Notes: a model not told the origin generated them from the sequence alone. Positions 8,560 to 16,522 are shown, counted from the stretch's first letter. The stretch is DNA of 36,228 bases from Bdellovibrio sp. ZAP7 (GCA_945874535.1 CAMCGZ010000023.1:1-36228), one strand, 5' to 3'. Translations and numbers: made by a program.

Positions 8560-9585
8560 GTGAATTGGGAAATGAAATTGAAAACCATGGTGCGCCGCAT
8601 GCCCTGGCTGAAACGCCTGCTCAAAAAGGCGCTCCGAATCGATGCGGTCAATGCCCAGGTAGCAGACCTCGAGCGGAAGCTCATCTACCGATACATCCGC
8701 CAGCTCGAGAGTCGGGTTGGGCTCCTCGAGTCCAAGCTCGGGATACCGTCACGGCAACTCCTCGACTTTGGTGACCAGACCCCTCCTATCTTTGCCCAAG
8801 TTAGCTCCCAAGCCGCAACCCAGGAGCAGATGCGGGAGCCGACCTATCTGGAGTGGTGCAATCGCCTGAAAGATCCCCCGAACTTTCACCGTAAGCAGTG
8901 GGAGTACTGCTTTATCGTCCAGGCCTTGGAACAGAATGGGGCCCTAAAGCCTGACGCCCGAGGGCTAGGGTTCGGCGTGGGCAAAGACCCCATCGTCGCC
9001 TATATGGTAAATCAGGGCTGCATCCTGACCGCAACAGACTTGGATCCCGAATCTGCCCATGCAGCCGGCTGGGTCGAGACCAACCAGTACTCCAAAAAAC
9101 TGCTCGACCTGAACGAACGCGGAATCTGCAACGACCGGGCACTCCAAGCCCAGGTCACCCTCAGGAATGTCGACATGAACCGGATTCCGGAAGACCTCAC
9201 TCGCGGAACCTTCGATTTCACCTGGTCGGCCTGCGCCTTCGAGCATCTGGGCTCGATCGAACTCGGGCTGCAGTTTGTCGAGAACTCCCTGAAGTGCCTG
9301 AAGCCAGGTGGTATTGCGGTCCACACCAGCGAGTTGAATGTCAGCTCCAATGACGACACCCTCACATCAGGGGGAACCGTTCTATTCCGGAAGCGCGATT
9401 TCGAGGCTCTGGCCGCGCGGCTCCGGTCTCAAGGGCACCAGATCGACCTGAATTTCCATCTGGGAACCCAGGATTTCGATCGTTTTTACGATGTCCCCCC
9501 GTACAGCGAGTTCACCCACCTGAAATTGGAACTCGACCGTTTCCTGACCACTTCTTACGGTTTGATCATCAAGAAGAAGGCCTGA
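8560..9585 (+). CDS. SAM-dependent methyltransferase, copy B
   Basis: A 341-residue paralogue of the product at 6361-7344. Motif I GLGFGVGKD is at 135-143, ILTATDLD follows, then WSACAFEHLGSIE and SLKCLKPGG. A basic, probably helical or coiled-coil segment covers about residues 25-60 and is longer than in copy A. The GTG start at 8560 is supported by alignment of its MNWEMKLKTM with MSWKKTVKHS of copy A; an ATG at 8572 is the alternative. It is transcribed divergently from the glycosyltransferase at 8519 with only 40 bp between, so promoters must overlap. Likely methylates a glycan component; acceptor unknown. Confidence 0.82.
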   Translation: MNWEMKLKTMVRRMPWLKRLLKKALRIDAVNAQVADLERKLIYRYIRQLESRVGLLESKLGIPSRQLLDFGDQTPPIFAQVSSQAATQEQMREPTYLEWCNRLKDPPNFHRKQWEYCFIVQALEQNGALKPDARGLGFGVGKDPIVAYMVNQGCILTATDLDPESAHAAGWVETNQYSKKLLDLNERGICNDRALQAQVTLRNVDMNRIPEDLTRGTFDFTWSACAFEHLGSIELGLQFVENSLKCLKPGGIAVHTSELNVSSNDDTLTSGGTVLFRKRDFEALAARLRSQGHQIDLNFHLGTQDFDRFYDVPPYSEFTHLKLELDRFLTTSYGLIIKKKA

Positions 9586-11353
9586 CCGATTCCTTCAGGA
9601 TCCGGAGTCCCTCAGGACGCAGCTCCAGAGGCGAATAACGGATCGAAGGATCATGCACGAAGGGCATAACCTCGAGGGGAATCGAGTAACCACCAAAGAA
9701 GAGAGGCATCACTCCGTCGAGCAGATCCCTGCCACCGATCCGGAGCTCCTCCACCCTCGCCAGCAGCCGATACATAGGCAGCGGGAATTCAGACTCCCGG
9801 TGGAACTCGTGGATGCCCGGGGTGAAGCGGATTTCGATTTCCGGAAGCAATGTGGGTTTTCCGGGAAGCGACCGCGCTATGAGGCGAACGCCCCGGGGCA
9901 AGAAGATGGCACCTGGCTCGGGAGGTTGCTGGGGTTCCACTTCGACCGCGAATACCCCGTAGGTTTTCTTCAATCGCATGGCTTCGATCACTTGCGTCGC
10001 TAAGGCGGAAACACCGGACTTGAACAAGACCTCCTCCCGAATCAGACGCTCGGGGGCTCCCGTCCATAAAGGCAACCGACGGAGCTTCCCGTCGTGAAGG
10101 CGATAGCCCTTCTCGAACAGAGGATACACAGACCGGAACCGTCCGGAAAAAGATGGCTCGAGGCAACCCGAGTTCGCCGATTTACCTGAATAAGGGGCCG
10201 TTTGCCAGAGGTAGGCATTCTGGACCCAGGCTCCTTCATGATTGGCCAATGTTCCATACAAATGAAGCTCACGTCCCAATGCAGTATCCCGTTCCATAGG
10301 CACGCGATCCACCCGGCCAATCGAGATCAGAAGGGGCATGAGCGCGATAATGAATGCCGGATCGACCAGATTTGCACGGAAGCCGCCCCCCCGTAAAGCG
10401 GCCAGCCCGCGCACAGCCAATAGAAACACCGCCGGCAATGACTGCACCACATAACGGGGGTAAAAATTCGCACCCATGAACAGATAAATCAGAAAATGAA
10501 TCCCCACCACCGCAGGAAGGAGCATCGACTCGGACCGCAGTGCCGGCCTCGAGCGCACCCACCAGAAGACGCTCCCAAGCAGAAGCAGTACAGCGAGAAC
10601 AGTGGAATCGAGCGAATGAAAAATCTCGAAAACGCGCTTCCAGGTTCGGATCCAAAAAGAATCTTGATGTCGATCGAGGACAAAGTGGCTGAACCAGGTC
10701 AGGGACCCGAACTTGATCGGGTTGGCAATCGAGTACAAGAATCCGATTCCGAAGATCGCAAGCGAAGGTTTCAAAAAAGCACGGATTCCGACCCGGGAAA
10801 CCGAAGGGATCAATAGAGGGAAATAAAGAAAAAAACTGTATTTCGTGAAACAGCCGAGAAAAAAGATGCGCGACAGGAACGCCACTGAAGCACCGGCACT
10901 CAACCCATGCAAGAGAAGCACCGAGCACAAAATGAGAACGGGCTCGCAAAAGTTAGAGACTCCGTGAACAAAAAATGTGGGGATTGAGAACAGGATCCCG
11001 GCAACCAATAGCGCAAGCTTCCGGTTGCCGAGTTCTTTTTGCAGGACCCTTGCAAACAAAACAAAAGAGACCCCGTAAGAAAGCCAAGCCATCAGACGGA
11101 ATCCGACGGGATTCATGCCGAAAAGAAGGAGGCCCGGAAGCGGCCAAAGCGCCACGAGGAATGGCTTATCGAAAGAGTAAGCCCTGAGCAGGAAGTCCCC
11201 TTCCAAAATGGCCCGTGCCGCCCCCAGATAGTACCCCTCATCGATATGGAGCGATGGATCCAAGGTCAGTGGAAAAGCCCACACCAGGAGGAGACCCGCA
11301 CACAACAGCTCCAGAAGGAGCCCTAAAAAACGCCCGAGGATACCTGAAAACAC
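9569..11353 (-). CDS. GT-C membrane glycosyltransferase (PMT_2/ArnT-like)
   Basis: The 594-residue protein has about ten hydrophobic segments over the first ~340 residues, then a soluble C-terminal domain of ~250 residues. The first periplasmic loop carries the Asp/Glu pair in HIDEGYYLGAA (D38, E39), the position of the catalytic acid in PMT/ArnT-type polyprenyl-phosphate-sugar transferases. NFYPRYVVQSLPA near residue 310 fits the family. It probably transfers a sugar from a polyprenyl phosphate to an extracytoplasmic acceptor. Its 3' end overlaps the 3' end of methyltransferase B by 17 bp, convergently. It is divergent from wecB. Confidence 0.8.
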   Translation of the reverse strand: MFSGILGRFLGLLLELLCAGLLLVWAFPLTLDPSLHIDEGYYLGAARAILEGDFLLRAYSFDKPFLVALWPLPGLLLFGMNPVGFRLMAWLSYGVSFVLFARVLQKELGNRKLALLVAGILFSIPTFFVHGVSNFCEPVLILCSVLLLHGLSAGASVAFLSRIFFLGCFTKYSFFLYFPLLIPSVSRVGIRAFLKPSLAIFGIGFLYSIANPIKFGSLTWFSHFVLDRHQDSFWIRTWKRVFEIFHSLDSTVLAVLLLLGSVFWWVRSRPALRSESMLLPAVVGIHFLIYLFMGANFYPRYVVQSLPAVFLLAVRGLAALRGGGFRANLVDPAFIIALMPLLISIGRVDRVPMERDTALGRELHLYGTLANHEGAWVQNAYLWQTAPYSGKSANSGCLEPSFSGRFRSVYPLFEKGYRLHDGKLRRLPLWTGAPERLIREEVLFKSGVSALATQVIEAMRLKKTYGVFAVEVEPQQPPEPGAIFLPRGVRLIARSLPGKPTLLPEIEIRFTPGIHEFHRESEFPLPMYRLLARVEELRIGGRDLLDGVMPLFFGGYSIPLEVMPFVHDPSIRYSPLELRPEGLRILKESVRPSS

Positions 11354-11376
11354 GAAAGCATGCTAAGTTCAGGGGC

Positions 11377-12462
11377 ATGAAAAAGCTACTGTTTTGCATC
11401 GGCACCCGCCCCGAGGCGATCAAGCTGGCACCAGTGATCCTAGAAGCCAAAGCCAGGGCGCGGGAAACCCTCATCCTGACCACCGGACAGCACCAAGACC
11501 TGCTCGAGCCATTTTTGAAATGGTTCGGAATCGTTCCGGATGTCCGACTCGAAGTTTTGTACCCTGGCCAGTCGTTGAGTGAACTCACGGCCAGGATTTT
11601 GAGCGAATTCCAACCTGCCCTGGCCCGACTCCGTCCGGACCTGGTCCTGACCCAAGGCGATACCACCACTGCATTCGGATGCTCTCTAGGAGCTTTTTAT
11701 GAAAAAATTCCAGTGGCACATATCGAAGCAGGTCTCAGGACCCACGACCCCTACTCCCCCTTTCCGGAGGAGATGAACCGGCAACTCATCGGCCGACTGG
11801 CCACTCATCATTTTCCTCCCACCGAGGCCGCGCGAGCGAATCTGCTGAAAGAGAATATCCCGGGTACTAAGCCGGTGACGGGCAATACGGGTGTGGACGC
11901 TCTCCGGATCACACTTGAACGTGTGACCCCTGCCAAAGAAACACGTCCGGAAAAGTCGATCCTGATGACCTGCCACCGACGCGAGAACCACGGCGCGCCC
12001 TTGGAGCGGATTTGCCGGGCCGTCCGACGGGTTCTGGATGCGAACCCCGACACGGTTCTGGTGTTTCCGGTTCATCCCAATCCGAATATCAAGAACCGGA
12101 TCGATGGATTGTTGGGCGACCATCCGAGAGTCCGGCTGGTTGCACCACTCGGCTATGTAGAATTTGCGAGCGCTATGGCTCGCTCGACACTGCTACTGAC
12201 CGACTCGGGAGGAGTCCAGGAAGAAGCGCCCTACCTGAAGAAGCCAATCTTTGTATTGCGCGAATCGACCGAACGTCCAGAGGGTGTCGATGCCGGTGTG
12301 GCGGAACTGGTCGGATCGGATGAAGAAGTGATTTTTTCAAACGTGAATCGGGCCCTCAACGATCGCGACTATTACGGATCTTTCCAAAAGGCGGTGAGTC
12401 CTTACGGTGACGGATTTGCAAGCCGTCGCATCCTCGACGGACTGGAGGGGACTCTCGCATGA
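11377..12462 (+). CDS. wecB: UDP-N-acetylglucosamine 2-epimerase
   Basis: Interconverts UDP-GlcNAc and UDP-ManNAc, supplying ManNAc for surface polysaccharide. The 361-residue length fits the non-hydrolysing bacterial family. Signatures are GTRPEAIKLAP at the N-terminus, LTTGQHQDLL, VLTQGDTTTAFG, HIEAGLRTHDPYSPFPEEMNR, TCHRRENHG, VFPVHPNPN and LTDSGGVQEEAPYLKKP. The ATG at 11377 starts the conserved MKKLLFCIGTRPE. An open frame extends back to 11215 but has no family similarity and overlaps the divergent gene. The final ATGA couples it to the deacetylase-like gene, so the pair may make a modified ManNAc derivative. Confidence 0.93.
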   Translation: MKKLLFCIGTRPEAIKLAPVILEAKARARETLILTTGQHQDLLEPFLKWFGIVPDVRLEVLYPGQSLSELTARILSEFQPALARLRPDLVLTQGDTTTAFGCSLGAFYEKIPVAHIEAGLRTHDPYSPFPEEMNRQLIGRLATHHFPPTEAARANLLKENIPGTKPVTGNTGVDALRITLERVTPAKETRPEKSILMTCHRRENHGAPLERICRAVRRVLDANPDTVLVFPVHPNPNIKNRIDGLLGDHPRVRLVAPLGYVEFASAMARSTLLLTDSGGVQEEAPYLKKPIFVLRESTERPEGVDAGVAELVGSDEEVIFSNVNRALNDRDYYGSFQKAVSPYGDGFASRRILDGLEGTLA

Positions 12463-13856
12463 TCACGGTCTCGTTCCAAAACCACGAGGTCCGTGAACTC
12501 GTAAATCTGGCCATTTTCCGTTCTTTAACCCGGTCTCAAGTCGGCTCGGGAACAGAAATCCTGGTTTCCGACCGGTTCGAATCCGGCTTCAAAAAGCAGA
12601 TCATATTCGGGAGCCGTCCTAATCACAGGCATTTTCATACAATCGGAGGCATCAATGACTCCATCGTCAGATTTCAAGACCACCCTCTGACCCGCAACCT
12701 GTATCTCAAGGAGCGCCACTTCGAGCGTTACGATTTTCCCAACGAGTGGAACAATCTCGGATACGGAAAAATTGAGACTACACCCGGATCCCACTTCGGA
12801 CTGGCAGACCCTACCGACCCAACCTATTGCGGAATTTCCGAGTCAGAATCGGATTGTGTCTTATGGTTCAATCGTTCCGTCGGCCCCATTGATGGTTTCG
12901 ATTGGCGAATTGTGGAGGATTTCATTTCAGACTATCGTCACGAATCGCTCCCGACACTGCCGGTGCTTTCAGAAATTCCTGCTGGGTATCGTGCAGCTGC
13001 GACGTTTCGGATCGACTGCGATGAGGCGATTGAAAGCGGCCGCCCACTTTTTGAGCTCTACCGGAAACATGATTTCCCCTTCACACTTGCCATCAAAACC
13101 GAGCAGGACTTCACTCCGGGAGCCATGGCACTGATCGAAGAAGTGATCGAAGGAGGTGGCTCCATTTTGATCCACTCGCACACCCACGCTCCTGAGTGGG
13201 GAGAACCGAGCTCACGCCCGGGACCGAGATCAAGAGGAGATGCTTTCTTCGAGGCCAGCACTTCACTTTCGATTTTGCGCGATCGCCTCGCTGGAAGAGT
13301 CAACTCTTATGCCGTGTCGCCCTTCCATCAGAATCCGAGGGTGGCTCTACCGAAATTACTGAAAGCAGGGATTGACGGTTTTATCGGGGGGATCATCTGT
13401 AATGATCCGGAGTACCTGATCGCCCGTGGTGGCGCGGTTCCTTTTTGCGAAGGCATGATCTCGCACTCTGAGCAGTGTATGTTCCATGGCGACTGCATCC
13501 ATCCGATCGGCGAGTCTATCGATGTTTACTTAGCCGCATGGGAGAATGCGGTCCGCACGGAGACTTTTTTCGGTTACCTCGACCACCCCTTCTCCAACTA
13601 CCACTACGGGTGGAAGTCAGAGGAGGCTCGTCTGGATGCGCACGAGCGCTTTTTACATCGAATCAACGAAGTTCCAGGATTGTTAAAAGCCAGCTCACGA
13701 GAAACTCTCGACTTCATGTGGGACCGGGCTCAAGCGACGATTCGGGTGGAGTCCGGAAGTGCCGTGGTCACTTCCGGGGCCACTCCACGATCCCGCTTTC
13801 AATTCAAATTGCGGTGGAAATCAAAACAAGTCGATCCCATTCCGAATCCTCTGTAA
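12459..13856 (+). CDS. NodB-like polysaccharide deacetylase family protein
   Basis: The 465-residue protein has an N-terminal ~165 residues I do not recognise, followed by a NodB/CE4-like barrel. RIDCDE at 184-189 matches motif 1 and HSHTH at 239-243 matches the metal-binding motif 2. GYLDHPFSNYHYGW (about 373-386) supplies later conserved residues. CE4 enzymes remove N- or O-acetyl groups from sugars. Coupling to wecB by ATGA suggests it deacetylates a GlcNAc/ManNAc-derived sugar or chain. No signal peptide is seen, so it may act in the cytosol. The last 36 bp overlap the opposing GT2 gene. Confidence 0.75.
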   Translation: MITVSFQNHEVRELVNLAIFRSLTRSQVGSGTEILVSDRFESGFKKQIIFGSRPNHRHFHTIGGINDSIVRFQDHPLTRNLYLKERHFERYDFPNEWNNLGYGKIETTPGSHFGLADPTDPTYCGISESESDCVLWFNRSVGPIDGFDWRIVEDFISDYRHESLPTLPVLSEIPAGYRAAATFRIDCDEAIESGRPLFELYRKHDFPFTLAIKTEQDFTPGAMALIEEVIEGGGSILIHSHTHAPEWGEPSSRPGPRSRGDAFFEASTSLSILRDRLAGRVNSYAVSPFHQNPRVALPKLLKAGIDGFIGGIICNDPEYLIARGGAVPFCEGMISHSEQCMFHGDCIHPIGESIDVYLAAWENAVRTETFFGYLDHPFSNYHYGWKSEEARLDAHERFLHRINEVPGLLKASSRETLDFMWDRAQATIRVESGSAVVTSGATPRSRFQFKLRWKSKQVDPIPNPL

Positions 13857-14630
13857 CCTGCGCTTGATCCGCTCGGGCCAGGTGAAATACCCGGGTCGGA
13901 GATCATCCGGGTCAAATCCCCACTTTTCCATGAACAGCTTCCGGCCTTCGAGCTCATGCGAAGACGGAATCAGGTGGGAGTGGCCACGGGTCCCCTTGAC
14001 TGCGTGCCAGATGAAGCAATCGCCGACCATGTAGAACTTGAGTCCTGCGCGGTCGAAGCGCACCCGCAAATCGATCTCCTCGAAGCTGACAAAGTAGCGT
14101 TCATCAAAGACCCCCACCTTCTCAAAAGCCGAGCGGCGGAAGAACATCATCATCGGCACCCAAAAGCGCCGGTGCTTGCCTCGGTTCCAACGCGCAAAGC
14201 GCAGCGAACGCTTGAGGAGTTTTTCTTCGTCGAATTCTTTTTCGTAGTAGTGCGGCCCCACCATTCCAGCGTCGAGCTTTTCGATCGCGCCCGCCAGTGC
14301 TGTATCCCACCCTGGCATGTGCCAGGTGTCGTTGTTGAGGATGGTGATGTACTCACCCGTAGCGATTTGGATTCCCTGATTGCAGGCCCGTCCGAAGCCC
14401 CGGTTCTCTTCGTTCCGGATCACGGTGAACTTCCAACCCCGCTTTTCAAACTCGGGGGCGAAGCGATTCAGCACCTCGGGGGTGGAGTCGGTCGAATAAT
14501 TATCGATGATGATCAGATCGCGGGCAATCTCGGAGTGGTTCAGGAGCGAATTCAAGCAACGCTCGGTCCAGTGCACCTGGTTGAATACCGGAATGACTAC
14601 AGAGACGGTGCGGGCTTGGGTTTCGGTCAT
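13821..14630 (-). CDS. GT2 family glycosyltransferase, tandem copy 1
   Basis: The 269-residue GT-A glycosyltransferase has VSVVIPVFNQVHWTERCL at the N-terminus, IIDNYSTDSTPEVL, NRGFGRACNQGI, and the metal-binding region ILNNDTWHMPGWD (NND in place of DxD). An acceptor-site Glu lies in YFVSFEEIDL. It belongs to the rhamnosyl/galactofuranosyl-like GT2 group. Start ATG follows AAGGGG. It is a paralogue of the next gene upstream (14671-15462) across a 40-bp gap, forming a two-gene operon. Its 3' end overlaps the deacetylase gene. Sugar and acceptor are unknown. Confidence 0.88.
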   Translation of the reverse strand: MTETQARTVSVVIPVFNQVHWTERCLNSLLNHSEIARDLIIIDNYSTDSTPEVLNRFAPEFEKRGWKFTVIRNEENRGFGRACNQGIQIATGEYITILNNDTWHMPGWDTALAGAIEKLDAGMVGPHYYEKEFDEEKLLKRSLRFARWNRGKHRRFWVPMMMFFRRSAFEKVGVFDERYFVSFEEIDLRVRFDRAGLKFYMVGDCFIWHAVKGTRGHSHLIPSSHELEGRKLFMEKWGFDPDDLRPGYFTWPERIKRRLQRIRNGIDLF

Positions 14631-14670
14631 AGCCCCTTCAGCCTAGCAGAAAACGGCCTGTTTTGCCCGA

Positions 14671-15462
14671 CTAAAACAAACCCCTTCGCGCCCGACGGCG
14701 CATGCGGTTTCGCTTCCAGCGCTCCCAAAAACCCTGGCTCTCGTAAATGGGGTACCGGCCCCACTTTTCTATAAAAAGCCGGAGGCCCTCTTGCTCGTAA
14801 CCGCTCGGGAGCAGGTTCGGAGTCCCCCGGGTGCCCATCGAATGGTGCCAGATGTAACATCGGCTGGTCTGCCCGTAAAGGATGCCCAAGATCCGCATGC
14901 GCTGAAGCAAGTCTCCGTCTTCGTAGGTCACGAAGAAGCGCTCATCAAAGAGTCCGCCATGATCGAAGCGGAGGCGCTCGACCGCACTCCGGGTGAAGAA
15001 CATGAGCATGGCTACGAAGTGCTCACGGAATCGATTCGGGTTACGCTCCAGAAACTCTCGTGCACGGGCATCGGGGTTCTCCACCCAGGGACGCTCGTCA
15101 AAGAAGGGGCCGACCTCGTCGAGCCCACGGGCTTTGATTTCGTCAATCAAGGCTTGATCCCAACCTTTCATGAGCCAGGTATCGTTGTTCACGATCGCCA
15201 CATAGGCGCCCGTCGAAGTTCGAATGCCCTGATTGCACGCGCGGCCGAAGCCGGCATTCTGTTCGTTACGGATGGCGCGAAAGCGAATTCCCTGCGCCTC
15301 GAAGCGAGTGACCCAATTGAGAAGGACCTCAGGGGTTGAATCGCTAGAAGCATTGTCGACCACGGTCACTTCAGACAAGGCCCTTGAGTTGCGAAGCAGG
15401 GAATCGAGACAGCGATTCGTGAATTCGGCCTTGTTGAACACGGGGATGACGACGGAAACCAT
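14671..15462 (-). CDS. GT2 family glycosyltransferase, tandem copy 2
   Basis: The 263-residue GT-A enzyme shares the layout of the neighbouring copy: MVSVVIPVFNKAEFTNRCL, TVVDNASSDSTPEVL, NAGFGRACNQGI, IVNNDTWLMKGWDQAL, RFFVTYEDGDLLQRM and a CYIWHHSMGTRG-like segment. The ATG at 15462 sits directly on the first beta strand as usual for the family, though no clear ribosome site is visible. It is the promoter-proximal gene of the pair and borders the A+T-rich toxin-antitoxin islet. Confidence 0.88.
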   Translation of the reverse strand: MVSVVIPVFNKAEFTNRCLDSLLRNSRALSEVTVVDNASSDSTPEVLLNWVTRFEAQGIRFRAIRNEQNAGFGRACNQGIRTSTGAYVAIVNNDTWLMKGWDQALIDEIKARGLDEVGPFFDERPWVENPDARAREFLERNPNRFREHFVAMLMFFTRSAVERLRFDHGGLFDERFFVTYEDGDLLQRMRILGILYGQTSRCYIWHHSMGTRGTPNLLPSGYEQEGLRLFIEKWGRYPIYESQGFWERWKRNRMRRRARRGLF

Positions 15463-15611
15463 AGAGTCTAAATTACTACGATTTTCTCGCTAAGGGTTCA
15501 TTTTTCAACCCATGTCCAAACAGTCCGAATCACGGACGGGAGTCCGAGGCATCTCGCCGAAACCTGAGCGGCAAACCCTAAAGCTGCCCCATGCGGATTG
15601 AGGAAGGGCAT

Positions 15612-15643
15612 ACAAATTGAATTATCCCAACCCTTTGATTTGT
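15612..15643. repeat. Inverted repeat upstream of the toxin-antitoxin leader
   Basis: Arms ACAAAT (15612-15617) and ATTTGT (15638-15643) are 20 nt apart. They lie in the gene-free stretch 15463-15729, which otherwise shows only A+T-rich promoter-like sequence (TATTAT, 15685-15690, a possible -10) and the GGGTTA repeats annotated separately. Confidence 0.3.
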
Positions 15644-15680
15644 AGGAGCAAATAAAACTCTATGAGCATTTTATTGTATT

Positions 15681-15725
15681 GGGTTATTATATTCACCATA
15701 ACCCCTTCAGGGGGATCTGGGGTTA
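15681..15725 (+). promoter_or_regulatory. Alternating GGGTTA/TAACCC leader with mutually exclusive hairpins
   Basis: Three copies of one core occur in alternating orientation: GGGTTAT (15681-15687), ATAACCCC (15698-15705) and GGGGTTA (15719-15725). The middle arm can pair with either outer arm, and CCCC (15702-15705) can also pair with GGGG at 15711-15714 across a short loop. The third arm holds the only GGGG near the ATG at 15730, so pairing would hide the likely ribosome site. It could be an operator for the HTH antitoxin, an RNA switch, or both. Confidence 0.5.
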
Positions 15726-15729
15726 CCCA

Positions 15730-16053
15730 ATGATCGAGGAAATATCCGGAATCGGTGGGCTGAAAATACAGATTTGGCAGGACGATTTTCAGCATGCACT
15801 GGACGGACATCCTGAAGTCACGCTCGATCGGGTAAAAATCGCGCTTCAGTCTCCCCTAGCGGTGATTGAAAGCAAGCACAGTAAAAATGCATGTCTGTTT
15901 TACACCCTGGAGGGGGTGGACGAGAAAACAAAAGAGAGGACCTACTTTTGCGTAGTAGTTGCGGTTTTAGGGGGCGGCGTTGGAAAGATGGAAACAGCAT
16001 ACGAAACAACCTACATGAAGTCAGGCAAGGTGCTTCACGGCAAGGAAGAATAA
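15730..16053 (+). CDS. Predicted PBECR/RelE-like nuclease, probable toxin
   Basis: The 107-residue protein has the pattern of the PBECR/DUF4258-like small predicted RNase group: HPEVTLDRVKIALQSP, VIESKHSK, LFYTLEG, YFCVVVAVLGGG and a terminal METAYETTYMKSGKVLHG (family-like TAYxT). The ATG at 15730 follows GGGG by 7 nt; an upstream ATG at 15679 would place the leader repeats inside the coding region. A DUF2283-HTH gene follows after 3 nt, the usual arrangement of a toxin-antitoxin pair. RNase activity is inferred from family resemblance and context only. Composition is more A+T-rich than the flanking polysaccharide genes. Confidence 0.6.
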   Translation: MIEEISGIGGLKIQIWQDDFQHALDGHPEVTLDRVKIALQSPLAVIESKHSKNACLFYTLEGVDEKTKERTYFCVVVAVLGGGVGKMETAYETTYMKSGKVLHGKEE

Positions 16054-16056
16054 TCT

Positions 16057-16455
16057 ATGGTGATTAAATACAACCATGACACAGGTCTTATGTATATCCA
16101 CTATGCGACCGGCATTCCGAACATTCAGGTTCGTACCGGAAATACAGAGATTGCAAAATTTGTCGCTAAAGCAAACCGCGAACAAATCGTCGGATATGAG
16201 ATCGAAAACACTGAAAACAACTTCGATTTCATCATGAACCGAATCGGACTCAGCCGTAAGCAAAAACTGGCAGTAGTCATGTGTTTCATCCGGGAAAAAC
16301 AAAAGAAAACCCAAAAAGAATTCTCAACCATCATCAATGTCAGTGAGAGCACCTACAAGAGCATTGAGCGCGCCGAGCACAATATCAATTTCGATACCTT
16401 GGATGTCATTTACAACCAATTCAACAAAGAGCCCGCTCTCCATGGCATTTTCTGA
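16057..16455 (+). CDS. DUF2283-like domain fused to a helix-turn-helix, probable antitoxin
   Basis: The 132-residue protein has two parts. Residues ~1-56 (VIKYNHDTGLMYIHYATG ... QIVGYEIENT) match the DUF2283 pattern of a small beta-rich domain ending in GxEI. Residues ~66-130 (LSRKQKLAVVMCFIREKQ, then TQKEFSTIINVSESTYKSIERAEHN) form an XRE/Cro-like helix-turn-helix. It is co-transcribed with the predicted nuclease across a 3-nt gap. The expected role is neutralising the toxin through the DUF2283 part and repressing the operon through the HTH, with the leader repeats as a candidate site. Confidence 0.6.
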   Translation: MVIKYNHDTGLMYIHYATGIPNIQVRTGNTEIAKFVAKANREQIVGYEIENTENNFDFIMNRIGLSRKQKLAVVMCFIREKQKKTQKEFSTIINVSESTYKSIERAEHNINFDTLDVIYNQFNKEPALHGIF

Positions 16456-16508
16456 AGATAGCTGCGGAATCGGCTTACCATCACGCCAATTATTGAAGTT
16501 CCATTTTC

Positions 16509-16522
16509 CGGACCCGGGTCCG
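16509..16522. repeat. Perfect 14-bp palindrome CGGACCCGGGTCCG
   Basis: A fully self-complementary G+C-rich sequence in an otherwise A+T-leaning 212-bp gap between the antitoxin gene and the orphan COG3636 gene. It could be an operator or the stem of a terminator-like hairpin for the upstream pair, but no T-run follows on either strand. Confidence 0.45.

Noticed and set aside
8520-8684. 55-residue extension of the 7341-8519 glycosyltransferase
   Set aside because: It would run antisense into the methyltransferase B gene, and a GTG with ribosome site stands where homology starts.
10269-10949. 226-residue open frame overlapping the GT-C gene
   Set aside because: It lies in another frame of the same strand as a well-supported membrane glycosyltransferase and shows Cys/Phe/Arg-rich shadow composition.
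11215-11376. 54-residue N-terminal extension of wecB
   Set aside because: It overlaps the divergent gene, is Pro/Arg-rich and unlike any epimerase, and homology starts exactly at MKKLLFCIGTRPE.
13956-14774. 272-residue plus-strand frame over the GT2 genes
   Set aside because: It is antisense to two intact GT2 genes with clear motifs and has no family resemblance.
15493-15520. GGGTT/AACCC short inverted repeat with a T-rich loop as a terminator
   Set aside because: Arms are only 5 bp and the T-run is inside the loop rather than after the stem, so it is not a convincing intrinsic terminator.
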